A DNA stretch of 13,042 bases from Bacillota bacterium (GCA_016282655.1 JAEELK010000065.1:1-13042), one strand, 5' to 3'; positions 7,613 to 13,042 are shown, counted from the first letter of the stretch. The notes: a model not told the origin generated them from the sequence alone. Translations and numbers: made by a program.

Positions 7613-8239
7613 ATGCTCGTCATACGAAGCGCCGCGCTGGAAGCGGTGGCCGTAAAGCCGGCCCAGTATCCCGGGGAGCCCCTGCCGGAGATCGCCTTTG
7701 CCGGGCGCTCCAACGTGGGCAAATCCTCACTCATCAATCTCCTGGTGCGGCGCAGGGATCTGGCCCGCACGAGCAGCAGCCCGGGCAAGACCAGGACCAT
7801 CAACTTTTACCGCGTCAACGACGCCTTCCGCATCGTGGATCTTCCCGGCTACGGCTACGCGAAGGTCAGCCGCGCGGACAGCGAGAGCTGGGGACCGATG
7901 ATCGAAGGCTATCTCGCCGGGCGGCCGCAGCTGCGGCGCGTGGTCCTGCTCCTGGATGCCCGTCATGCCCCGAGCGCGCAGGATCTGCAGATGTACGATT
8001 GGATCCGGCACTACGGCCTGGGCGGGCTCATCGTCGCGACCAAGGCGGACAAGCTTTCCCGCAGCGAGCTGCAGAAGAACCTCGCCATGCTGCGCAGGAG
8101 CCTTGCGGCGGGAGCGGAGGAGAAGATCCTGCCCGTCTCCGCGCTGAAAAAGAGCGGGGCGGACGCGCTGCTGGCAGAGATGGAAGCGATCCTGGAGGCG
8201 GGCGCCGCGGCCCCGCCGGAAGCGAAAGACGCGGAGTGA
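7613..8239 (+). CDS. ysxC: Ribosome biogenesis GTP-binding protein YsxC/EngB
   Basis: A 208-residue TRAFAC-class GTPase of the EngB family. The G motifs are all present: G1 GRSNVGKSS (31-39), the switch stretch SSPGKTRTINF with T60, G3 DLPGYGYAK (76-84), G4 TKAD (143-146) and G5 SAL (176-178). The family assists late assembly of the large ribosomal subunit. The start codon directly abuts the lon stop (TAG then ATG) and there is no good Shine-Dalgarno sequence at the right distance, so translation is probably coupled to lon. The lon-ysxC neighbourhood is conserved in Firmicutes. The last 15 or so residues are an alanine- and glutamate-rich tail of no known role. Confidence 0.96.
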   Translation: MLVIRSAALEAVAVKPAQYPGEPLPEIAFAGRSNVGKSSLINLLVRRRDLARTSSSPGKTRTINFYRVNDAFRIVDLPGYGYAKVSRADSESWGPMIEGYLAGRPQLRRVVLLLDARHAPSAQDLQMYDWIRHYGLGGLIVATKADKLSRSELQKNLAMLRRSLAAGAEEKILPVSALKKSGADALLAEMEAILEAGAAAPPEAKDAE

Positions 8240-8244
8240 ACGGA

Positions 8245-8260
8245 TCCCGCGGCCGCGGGA
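8245..8260. repeat. 16-bp perfect GC-rich palindrome between ysxC and hpt
   Basis: TCCCGCGGCCGCGGGA is a perfect palindrome just after the ysxC stop. As RNA it could fold into a short GC hairpin, but no T tract follows on either strand, so it is not an intrinsic terminator. The rest of the 60-bp gap holds only the hpt ribosome binding site. Confidence 0.5.
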
Positions 8261-8299
8261 AAAGGCTCGGACAGAAGCAAGAGACAAAGGAGCAGAGCA

Positions 8300-8833
8300 A
8301 TGGCTTATAAAGAAGGCGGCATCCTGTTCAGCCGCGAAGAGCTGCAAGCCCGCTGCAGAGAGCTTGGCGCGCAGATCAGCAAAGACTACGAAGGAAAAGA
8401 GATCTTCTGCATCGGCATCCTGAAGGGCGCGGCGCTCTTCATGAGCGATCTCCTGCGGGAGATTCGCGGCGAGGTGGTGCTGGACTTCATGGTGCTCAGC
8501 AGTTACGGAAGCGGTACGGACAGCTCCGGACGGGTGGAGATCCGCCACGATCTGGACATGGACGTCCGCGGCAGGAGCGTCCTCGTGGTGGAGGACATCG
8601 TGGACACCGGCCGCAGCATGGCATTCCTGAAAAAGTACCTTCTGGAGGAGAAGGGCGCGGCAGAGGTGCGCATCGCCTCGCTGCTGGACAAGCCCTCCCG
8701 CCGGAAGGTGGACATACAGGTCGACTACGTCGGCTTTACCGTGGCGGACCAGTTCATCGTGGGCTACGGACTGGATCTGGACCAGAAATACCGCAATCTG
8801 CCCGACATTCGTTTTGTAACAGAGGAGGAATAA
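8300..8833 (+). CDS. hpt: Hypoxanthine phosphoribosyltransferase
   Basis: A 177-residue type I phosphoribosyltransferase, normal length for bacterial Hpt. It carries the PPi-loop LKGAALF (41-47), the mobile-loop SSYGSGTDSSG (67-77), the PRPP-binding signature VLVVEDIVDTGRS (94-106 region, acidic pair E98 and D99) and the purine-contact segment VGFTVADQFIVGYGLD (144-159). It converts hypoxanthine, and usually guanine, plus PRPP to IMP or GMP in purine salvage. AAAGGAG (8286-8292) lies 7 nt upstream of the ATG. The next gene starts 2 nt after its stop, so the hpt-pduL-deoC genes are very probably one transcript. tilS and ftsH, common hpt neighbours in other Firmicutes, are absent here. Confidence 0.95.
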   Translation: MAYKEGGILFSREELQARCRELGAQISKDYEGKEIFCIGILKGAALFMSDLLREIRGEVVLDFMVLSSYGSGTDSSGRVEIRHDLDMDVRGRSVLVVEDIVDTGRSMAFLKKYLLEEKGAAEVRIASLLDKPSRRKVDIQVDYVGFTVADQFIVGYGLDLDQKYRNLPDIRFVTEEE

Positions 8834-8835
8834 GC

Positions 8836-9423
8836 ATGGGTTACAAAGTACCGGTAGGTCTCTGCAACAAGCATCTGCATCTCTGCCAGGCGGATCAGGA
8901 CATCCTGTTCGGCAAGGATTATCAGATGACGCCGATGAAGCCGCTCTCTCAGCCGGGGCAGTTCGCCGCCGAGGAGAAGGTGGAGCTGGTCGGCCCGAAG
9001 GGTTCTCTGAAGGGCATCCGCGTGCTCGGCCCCTGCCGTCCCGAGACGCAGGTGGAGCTCGCCATGACGGACGCGAGAGCGCTCGGCATCCAGGCTCCCA
9101 TCCGCGAGTCCGGCAGCCTGGAAGGCACCCCGGGCCTCAAGATCATCGGCCCCAAGGGCGAGGTGGAGATCGACCACGGCGTCATCATCGCCTGGCGGCA
9201 CGTGCACCTCACCGACGAGCAGGCGAAGGAGGCCGGCGTGGTGGACCGTCAGATCGTCAGCCTGAAGTTCGAAGGCTTCCGCGGCGGCACGCTGGACAAC
9301 GTGCTGGTCCGCGCGGGCGTGAAGAACTATCTGGACATCCACATCGACACGGACGAAGGAAACGCGCTCGGCCTTTCCAACAGCGACTTCGGCGAGATCA
9401 TCATCCACGAAGAAGACAAATAA
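8836..9423 (+). CDS. pduL: PduL-type phosphate acyltransferase (phosphotransacylase)
   Basis: A 195-residue protein with the two-beta-barrel PduL pattern. Metal-ligand motifs are visible: CNKHLHL (10-16; H13 and H15, the counterpart of the usual SNRHVHL) and WRHVHL (120-125; H122 and H124). Other family landmarks are LSQPGQFAAEEKVELVGPKG, RVLGPCRPETQVEL and HIDTDEGNA with H169. PduL interconverts acyl-CoA (propionyl- or acetyl-CoA) and acyl phosphate, letting acetate or propionate kinase make ATP. The protein begins immediately at the first beta strand; the N-terminal encapsulation helix of microcompartment PduLs is missing, and no shell gene is in the window, so it is most likely cytosolic. 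AGAGGAGGAA precedes the ATG. It lies between hpt and deoC, which suggests a role in disposing of two-carbon products of deoxyribose breakdown. Confidence 0.93.
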   Translation: MGYKVPVGLCNKHLHLCQADQDILFGKDYQMTPMKPLSQPGQFAAEEKVELVGPKGSLKGIRVLGPCRPETQVELAMTDARALGIQAPIRESGSLEGTPGLKIIGPKGEVEIDHGVIIAWRHVHLTDEQAKEAGVVDRQIVSLKFEGFRGGTLDNVLVRAGVKNYLDIHIDTDEGNALGLSNSDFGEIIIHEEDK

Positions 9424-9424
9424 G

Positions 9425-10084
9425 ATGGCCGAGCTGCGCAGATATCTGGAACATACGCTGCTGAAGCCGGACGCGAGCCAGGCGGAGATCCGCATGCTCT
9501 GTGAAGAGGCGCGGCGGGCCCGGCTCTTCGGCGTCTGCGTGAACTCTTCGCAGGTGCCGCTGGCTTCGGCCTGCCTTTCCGGCAGCGGCATCACGCTGGT
9601 GAGCGTGGTCGGATTTCCGCTCGGCGCCGCCTCCACGGCAGCCAAGGCCTTTGAAGCGGCAGAAGCGGCCCGGGCCGGCGCGCAGGAGATCGACATGGTC
9701 ATCCACGTGGGCGCGCTCAAGGAGGGCCGCGCGGACTACGTCCGCAAGGACATCCGCGCCGTGGTGGAAGCGGCCGGCCAGTTCGGCGCCCGGGTGAAGG
9801 TGATCCTGGAGATCTGCCTGCTTTCCGAGGCGCAGATCGCGGAGGGCTGCCGACTGGCCGAAGAGGCCGGCGCCGCCTTCGTGAAGACCTCCACCGGCTT
9901 TTCCAAGGGCGGCGCCACCGAAGCCGCCGTGCGGCTCATGCGGCAGTGCGTGGGAGACCGGCTGGGGGTGAAGGCCGCCGGCGGCATCCGCACGCGCGCG
10001 CAGGCCCTCGCCATGCTGGAGGCCGGCGCGGATCGGCTCGGCTGCAGCGCCTCGCTCGCGATCCTCTCGGAAGAGGAGAAATAG
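9425..10084 (+). CDS. deoC: Deoxyribose-phosphate aldolase
   Basis: A 219-residue class I aldolase of the DeoC family. The Schiff-base lysine is K154 in AAFVKTSTGF; the second active-site lysine is K183 in VKAAGGIRT, and the catalytic aspartate is D90 in EIDMVIHVG. It cleaves 2-deoxyribose 5-phosphate into glyceraldehyde 3-phosphate and acetaldehyde, the last step of deoxynucleoside catabolism, in the cytoplasm. The ATG follows the pduL stop by a single base (TAAG then ATG) and has only a weak ribosome binding site, so translation is likely coupled. The gene is intact and of normal length. It is the last gene of the + strand run and ends at a shared terminator. No deoA, deoB or cdd gene is in the window. 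Confidence 0.97.
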   Translation: MAELRRYLEHTLLKPDASQAEIRMLCEEARRARLFGVCVNSSQVPLASACLSGSGITLVSVVGFPLGAASTAAKAFEAAEAARAGAQEIDMVIHVGALKEGRADYVRKDIRAVVEAAGQFGARVKVILEICLLSEAQIAEGCRLAEEAGAAFVKTSTGFSKGGATEAAVRLMRQCVGDRLGVKAAGGIRTRAQALAMLEAGADRLGCSASLAILSEEEK

Positions 10085-10085
10085 C

Positions 10086-10114
10086 CCGCAGCGCGCAGAA
10101 ACGCGGCGCTGCGG
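10086..10114 (+). other. GC-rich stem-loop just after deoC
   Basis: CCGCAGCGC (10086-10094) pairs perfectly with GCGCTGCGG (10106-10114) around an 11-nt loop, immediately after the deoC stop. No T tract follows, so it is not itself an intrinsic terminator; it may protect the 3' end of the mRNA or slow polymerase ahead of the terminator downstream. Confidence 0.5.
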
Positions 10115-10126
10115 AGCAAAGGCATC

Positions 10127-10176
10127 AAGAAAAAAGAAAAGACCGGAGGAGCGTTCCTCCGGTCTTTCTGTGTTCG
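10127..10176. terminator. Bidirectional terminator between convergent deoC and aldehyde dehydrogenase genes
   Basis: AAAGACCGGAGGA (10138-10150) pairs perfectly with TCCTCCGGTCTTT (10155-10167) around GCGT. On the minus strand the stem is followed by a strong T run (the complement of AAGAAAAAAGAAAA), giving a first-rate terminator for the dehydrogenase gene, whose stop lies 18 nt away. On the + strand the stem is followed by the weaker TTTCTGTGTT and serves deoC. Confidence 0.9.
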
Positions 10177-10184
10177 CAGGTCGA

Positions 10185-11699
10185 TTAGAGATCCGTGCTG
10201 CCTTCCCAGGTGCGGACTTCGCGCTTGGCGGCGTCCTGGTCGAACCAGTGGGTGGTGACGGTCTTGGCTCTGGTGAAGAAGCGGTAGCCGTCCTTGCCCA
10301 GCACGTGCAGGTCTCCGAAGAAGGAGTCCTTGTTGCCGGAGAAGGGGAAGTAGGCGGTGGGGACGGGGATGCCGACGTTCACGCCGACCATGCCGCCGTC
10401 GGTCTCGGTGACGAAGCGTCTGCCGAAATAGCCGCTTCTGGTGAAGATGCAGGAGCCGTTCGCGAAGGGGTTGGCGTTCATGATGGCGATGCCTTCCTCA
10501 TAGCTCTTGACGCGCTTGATGCAGGTGACGGGGCCGAAGATCTCTCTGTCGCCGACCATCATGCCGGGCTTTACGTGATCCAGGATGGTGGGGCCTACGA
10601 AGAAGCCCTTCTCATAGCCGGGGACGACGATGTTCCGGCCGTCCAGCACCAGTTCGGCGCCTTCGTCGATGCCCTTCTGGATCCACTCGCAGACCTTCTC
10701 CTTGTGCTTGGCGGAGACGACCGGGCCGAGCTTGGTCTCTTCCTTGTAGGCGCAGCCGATGGTCAGCTTCTGGGCCTTTTCCTTCAGCAGGGCGACGAAC
10801 TCGTCCGCGATCTCTTCCTGTACGACGACGACCGGAAGAGCCATGCAGCGCATGCCGGCGCAGCCGTAGGTGGAGTTGATGATGGCGTTGGCGGTGGCTT
10901 CGAGATCCGCGTCGGCGAGGACCAGGGCGTGGTTCTTGGCTTCGCACTGCGCCTGGACGCGCTTGCCGTGGGCGGCGGCGACGGAGTAGACGTGCTTGCC
11001 GACGCCGGTGGTGCCGACGAAGGTGACGGCCTTGACGCGGGGATCGGTGAGGAAGATCTCGCCTTCCACGCGGTTGCTGGTGACCAGGTTCACGACGCCC
11101 TTGGGGAAGCCGCCTTCTTCATAGAAGAGCTCGAGCATCCGCATGGCGGTGAGCGGGGTCTGGCTGCTGGCCTTCAGGACCACGGTGTTGCCGCAGGCGA
11201 TGGCGAGCGGGACCATCCAGCCCCAGGGGATCATGGCGGGGAAGTTCATGGGAACGATGCCGGCCACGACGCCGAGGGGATAACGATAGGAGGCGGTGTC
11301 ATACCCCGTGGTGACCTGCATGCAGGCGTCGCCCTGGACCAGGGCGGGCAGCGCGCAGGCTTCCTCGGTGGGCTCGATGGCCTTCTGCACGTCGCCGCGG
11401 GCTTCGTTCAGCGTCTTGCCGAGCTCCTTGGCGCAGAGGACGGCCAGCTCTTCCTTGTGGGCGTAGAGGATGCTGCGCCACTTGAAGAGGTACTGAACGC
11501 GCTTGGAGACGGAGAGGGCGGACCAGGCGGGGAAGGCGGCCTGCGCCGCCGCGATGGCAGCCTCACACTCGTCCTGGCTGCACTGGGGGACTTCGGCGAT
11601 GACCTCGCCGGTGCTGGAGTCGGTCACTTCGGTGTAGGTGTCGGTCTTGGACATCAGCCACTCACCGGCGTAATAACCCATGCGCTTTACTTCACTCAT
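10185..11699 (-). CDS. mmsA: CoA-acylating aldehyde dehydrogenase, methylmalonate-semialdehyde dehydrogenase type
   Basis: A 504-residue aldehyde dehydrogenase superfamily protein. The features point to the MmsA/IolA branch: PMNFPAMIPWGWMVPLAIACGNTVVLKAS in the cofactor domain, the AKNHALVLADADLE stretch and the catalytic Cys285 in GMRCMALP. That branch makes propionyl-CoA or acetyl-CoA from (methyl)malonate semialdehyde with NAD and CoA, releasing CO2. The position of the general-base glutamate of hydrolytic dehydrogenases (34 residues before the cysteine) is Gln251, fitting CoA-dependent rather than hydrolytic chemistry. Arg284 before the cysteine is kept, but the other substrate-binding arginine known in Bacillus IolA appears to be Lys106, so the true substrate may differ. 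The ATG at 11699 has GAAGGGAG (11707-11714) 7 nt upstream; the longer open frame begins inside the promoter. It is divergent from the iclR-type gene, its likely regulator. Confidence 0.87.
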   Translation of the reverse strand: MSEVKRMGYYAGEWLMSKTDTYTEVTDSSTGEVIAEVPQCSQDECEAAIAAAQAAFPAWSALSVSKRVQYLFKWRSILYAHKEELAVLCAKELGKTLNEARGDVQKAIEPTEEACALPALVQGDACMQVTTGYDTASYRYPLGVVAGIVPMNFPAMIPWGWMVPLAIACGNTVVLKASSQTPLTAMRMLELFYEEGGFPKGVVNLVTSNRVEGEIFLTDPRVKAVTFVGTTGVGKHVYSVAAAHGKRVQAQCEAKNHALVLADADLEATANAIINSTYGCAGMRCMALPVVVVQEEIADEFVALLKEKAQKLTIGCAYKEETKLGPVVSAKHKEKVCEWIQKGIDEGAELVLDGRNIVVPGYEKGFFVGPTILDHVKPGMMVGDREIFGPVTCIKRVKSYEEGIAIMNANPFANGSCIFTRSGYFGRRFVTETDGGMVGVNVGIPVPTAYFPFSGNKDSFFGDLHVLGKDGYRFFTRAKTVTTHWFDQDAAKREVRTWEGSTDL

Positions 11700-11737
11700 T
11701 TCAGTTCTCCCTTCTTGTTGTACATGGTGTAACGTTT

Positions 11738-11751
11738 TGAAAACGATTTCG
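11738..11751 (+). promoter_or_regulatory. Candidate cre (CcpA) site in the dehydrogenase leader
   Basis: TGAAAACGATTTCG matches 13 of 14 positions of the classical cre consensus TGWAANCGNTNWCA; only the last base differs. It lies about 12 to 25 bp downstream of the predicted transcription start of the minus-strand dehydrogenase gene, a position where CcpA binding blocks elongation. It overlaps the small palindrome CGTTTTGAAAACG (11733-11745), so it could alternatively belong to another repressor of the LacI family. Confidence 0.5.
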
Positions 11752-11769
11752 GATCGGTATCTTGTCTTC

Positions 11770-11798
11770 ATAGTAGCGAATGAAAATAGGAATGTCAA
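11770..11798 (-). promoter_or_regulatory. Sigma-A promoter of the aldehyde dehydrogenase gene
   Basis: On the minus strand a perfect -35 TTGACA (complement of 11793-11798) is followed after 17 bp by TACTAT (complement of 11770-11775). Transcription should start near 11763, giving a leader of about 64 nt that contains the cre-like site. Confidence 0.8.
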
Positions 11799-11805
11799 GA
11801 ACTTT

Positions 11806-11824
11806 TATTACGATTTTCGTAATA
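11806..11824. promoter_or_regulatory. 19-bp palindrome next to the dehydrogenase -35 box, probable operator
   Basis: TATTACGA, then TTT, then TCGTAATA: an 8-3-8 perfect inverted repeat lying 8 bp upstream of the -35 box of the dehydrogenase promoter. Palindromes of this length with a CG step in each half resemble binding sites of several IclR-family regulators, so the neighbouring IclR-type protein is the first candidate ligand. This placement would suit an activator. Confidence 0.6.
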
Positions 11825-11836
11825 CATAAGCACAAT

Positions 11837-11855
11837 TATTTTAATAATTAAAATA
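11837..11855. repeat. AT-rich palindrome, copy A (19 bp, 9-1-9)
   Basis: TATTTTAATAATTAAAATA is a perfect palindrome around a central A. A close copy lies 74 bp further on (11911-11929). The pair flanks the centre of the divergent intergenic region. A TATAAT overlaps its right end (11854-11859) but has no good -35 partner. Confidence 0.6.
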
Positions 11856-11880
11856 TAATGGGGAATGCAGCAGAAAAGCG

Positions 11881-11909
11881 TTGACGATTCCCGGGAGGAA
11901 GAGTAGCAT
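11881..11909 (+). promoter_or_regulatory. Candidate promoter of the iclR-type gene
   Basis: TTGACG (11881-11886, 5 of 6) and TAGCAT (11904-11909, 4 of 6) are 17 bp apart. Transcription would start near 11916, inside palindrome copy B, so the regulator could repress itself. The -10 is imperfect. Confidence 0.5.
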
Positions 11910-11910
11910 A

Positions 11911-11929
11911 TATTTTAATAATTGAAATT
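11911..11929. repeat. AT-rich palindrome, copy B (imperfect)
   Basis: TATTTTAATAATTGAAATT shares 17 of 19 bases with copy A and keeps most of its symmetry. It lies over the predicted start of transcription of the iclR-type gene. Confidence 0.55.
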
Positions 11930-11954
11930 CAATAACGAAAGGCGAAATCCACGT

Positions 11955-12740
11955 ATGGCGGATCAGAATACGGAAAACAAACACCAGAGCCTCTCCTCGC
12001 TGCGCCTCCTCACGATCATGGAGCACCTCGCGGCGAAACGCGCGCCGGTGCGTCTGATCGACCTCTCCAGAGAGCTGGAGATGACGCAGCCCACCGTGCT
12101 GCGCTATCTCAGCGCGCTCTGCTCGGAAGGATATGCCTATCAGGATCCCGCCAGCGGATGCTACGCGCTGAGCTGGAAGATCTGCGGCATGGCGGATCAG
12201 GTCCGCGGCAGCTCGCTGCAGGCCATCGTCCATCCCTATCTGAGCAGCCTGTCGGAAAAGCTGCACGCAGGCGCGCTTCTGGCCACCGAGCGGGACGGCA
12301 GCATCGCCTATCTGGATCTGGTCGCCGGCATGGGCAGCATGGAGACCTTCCTGCGCATCGGGCGGGATGCGCCCATCCATTCCATCTCCTCCGGCAAGAT
12401 CATGCTCAGCGCGAAGGATGACATGCAGATCCTGAAGATCCTGGAGGAGAAGGGCATGCCCGCCGTGACGCCAAATACCATCACGGAGCCGCTGCGCATG
12501 CTGCGCGAGATCAACGCCGTGCGCGAGCAGGGCTTCGCGCGGGACGACGAGGAATGCGAGATGGGCCACGCCTGCCTCTCCGTGCCGCTGCGCGACTACA
12601 GCGGCGCCATCGTCGCCGCGGTCAGCGTCTTCGACCGCGCGGAGCGCATGAAGGCGCCCGGCGAAGAGGAGAAGATCCTCGCGGCGCTGCGCGAGGCGGC
12701 CGCCGCGATCTCCGCGCGGCTCGGCTGGAGCGGCCGGTAG
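11955..12740 (+). CDS. IclR-family transcriptional regulator
   Basis: A 261-residue protein with the IclR layout. An N-terminal winged helix-turn-helix spans about residues 13-70 (SSLRLLTIMEHL, then IDLSRELEMTQPTVLRYLSAL). A GAF-like effector domain spans about 85-255, with the family stretches SISSGKIML and GFARDDEECEMGHACLSVPL. IclR proteins are dimers or tetramers that bind short palindromes and respond to small carboxylates or sugar derivatives. The ligand cannot be read from the sequence. The ATG at 11955 is preferred, with GAAAGG (11937-11942) upstream at a slightly long 12-nt distance; the open frame extends to a TTG at 11922 that has no ribosome binding site and lies in palindrome copy B. 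Divergence from the aldehyde dehydrogenase gene suggests it controls that gene and itself. Confidence 0.92.
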   Translation: MADQNTENKHQSLSSLRLLTIMEHLAAKRAPVRLIDLSRELEMTQPTVLRYLSALCSEGYAYQDPASGCYALSWKICGMADQVRGSSLQAIVHPYLSSLSEKLHAGALLATERDGSIAYLDLVAGMGSMETFLRIGRDAPIHSISSGKIMLSAKDDMQILKILEEKGMPAVTPNTITEPLRMLREINAVREQGFARDDEECEMGHACLSVPLRDYSGAIVAAVSVFDRAERMKAPGEEEKILAALREAAAAISARLGWSGR

Positions 12741-12781
12741 ACCGGAGAAGAAAGAGTAATCAAAAGGAGATTTAGAAACAG

Positions 12782-13042
12782 ATGAAACTTGGCATCGTCG
12801 GACTTCCAAACGTCGGAAAAAGCACGCTTTTCAACGCCATCACCAGAGCCGGAGCGGAGGCGGCCAACTACCCCTTCTGCACCATCGAGCCCAACGTGGG
12901 CATCGTCACCGTGCCGGACGAGCGCGTCACAAAGCTCCACGAGATCTATCATTCCAAGAAGACCACCTACGCGGTCATCGAGTTCTGCGATATCGCGGGG
13001 TTGGTGAAGGGCGCGTCCAAGGGCGAGGGCCTGGGCAACAAG
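12782..13042 (+). CDS. ychF: YchF/OLA1-family nucleotide-binding protein, N-terminal part (3' end outside window)
   Basis: The first 87 residues of a YchF-type P-loop protein. Walker A/G1 is GLPNVGKST (7-15). The family-specific [17 protein letters not shown] (30-46) and the G3 region [17 protein letters not shown] (70-86) are clear. YchF belongs to the Obg-related GTPases but prefers ATP; it associates with ribosomes and has been linked to stress responses. AAAAGGAGA (12762-12770) serves as the ribosome binding site, at a long 11-nt spacing. It follows the iclR-type gene by 41 nt with no terminator or promoter seen between them. The G4 motif that sets nucleotide preference lies beyond the window. 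Confidence 0.96.
   Translation, partial: MKLGIVGLPNVGKSTLFNAITRAGAEAANYPFCTIEPNVGIVTVPDERVTKLHEIYHSKKTTYAVIEFCDIAGLVKGASKGEGLGNK

Noticed and set aside
8836..10084. Bacterial microcompartment locus suggested by pduL with deoC
   Set aside because: No shell-protein gene, no encapsulation peptide on PduL and no other compartment enzyme in the window.
10170..11732. A 520-codon + strand open frame opposite the aldehyde dehydrogenase
   Set aside because: Gly/Asp/Val/Leu-rich antisense shadow; the minus-strand frame carries the catalytic cysteine motif, promoter, ribosome binding site and terminator.
11700..11798. N-terminal extension of the aldehyde dehydrogenase by 33 codons
   Set aside because: The extended frame would start at the TTG of the -35 box of its own promoter, upstream of the predicted transcription start; the ATG at 11699 has a good ribosome binding site.
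11854..11859. TATAAT as -10 box of an additional + strand promoter
   Set aside because: The sequence 17 to 18 bp upstream (CACAAT region) is not a -35 box; the hexamer is a by-product of the AT-rich palindrome.
11922..11954. TTG start for the IclR-type regulator
   Set aside because: It lies in the palindrome copy B near the predicted transcription start, without a ribosome binding site; residues before M at 11955 are not typical of the family.
1..13042. CRISPR arrays, tRNA or rRNA genes, insertion sequences, attachment sites
   Set aside because: No spaced direct-repeat array, no cloverleaf or rRNA-like sequence, no transposase or integrase and no flanking duplications were seen by reading both strands; a tool-based scan was not possible.

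Overview
The window is chromosomal DNA from a GC-rich member of the Bacillota, most likely class Clostridia. The evidence is the gene order tig-clpP-clpX-lon-ysxC, strong AGGAGG-type ribosome binding sites, sigma-A-like promoters, an S-layer homology protein and strongly GC-biased third codon positions. It reads as an ordinary core-genome segment. There is no mobile element, CRISPR array, phage gene or RNA gene that I can support, and no obviously new multi-gene system. What interest there is lies in the control regions and in a small aldehyde/acyl-CoA gene neighbourhood.

Layout: 1-530 is the C-terminal end of a surface protein with three SLH repeats, closed by a strong terminator (544-579). 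A promoter near 580-608 then serves a two-gene unit, a single-pass membrane protein resembling DUF4330 (682-1185) and a CYTH triphosphatase-like protein (1198-1836). A near-consensus promoter (1846-1874) starts the protein quality-control cluster: trigger factor (tig), ClpP, ClpX, Lon and the ribosome-assembly GTPase YsxC (1926-8239). All are on the + strand with short gaps. Between clpX and lon lies a 72-bp leader with two mutually exclusive hairpins, one of which buries the lon Shine-Dalgarno sequence.

The + strand run continues with hypoxanthine phosphoribosyltransferase (hpt, 8300-8833), a PduL-type phosphate acyltransferase (8836-9423) and deoxyribose-phosphate aldolase (deoC, 9425-10084), separated by 2 nt and 1 nt. 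It ends at a bidirectional terminator shared with a convergent minus-strand gene. That gene (10185-11699) encodes a CoA-acylating aldehyde dehydrogenase of the methylmalonate-semialdehyde dehydrogenase type. It is divergent from an IclR-family regulator (11955-12740). The AT-rich region between them (11700-11954) holds a good minus-strand promoter, a cre-like site, a 19-bp CG-containing palindrome and two related AT-rich palindromes 74 bp apart. The window ends inside ychF (12782 onward).

How the genes fit together: tig, clpP, clpX and lon cover co-translational folding and ATP-dependent proteolysis. hpt and deoC belong to purine and deoxynucleoside salvage. DeoC releases acetaldehyde, a CoA-acylating dehydrogenase can turn aldehydes into acyl-CoA, and PduL converts acyl-CoA to acyl phosphate for ATP recovery. 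That the dehydrogenase and PduL work in one route here is inference from proximity.
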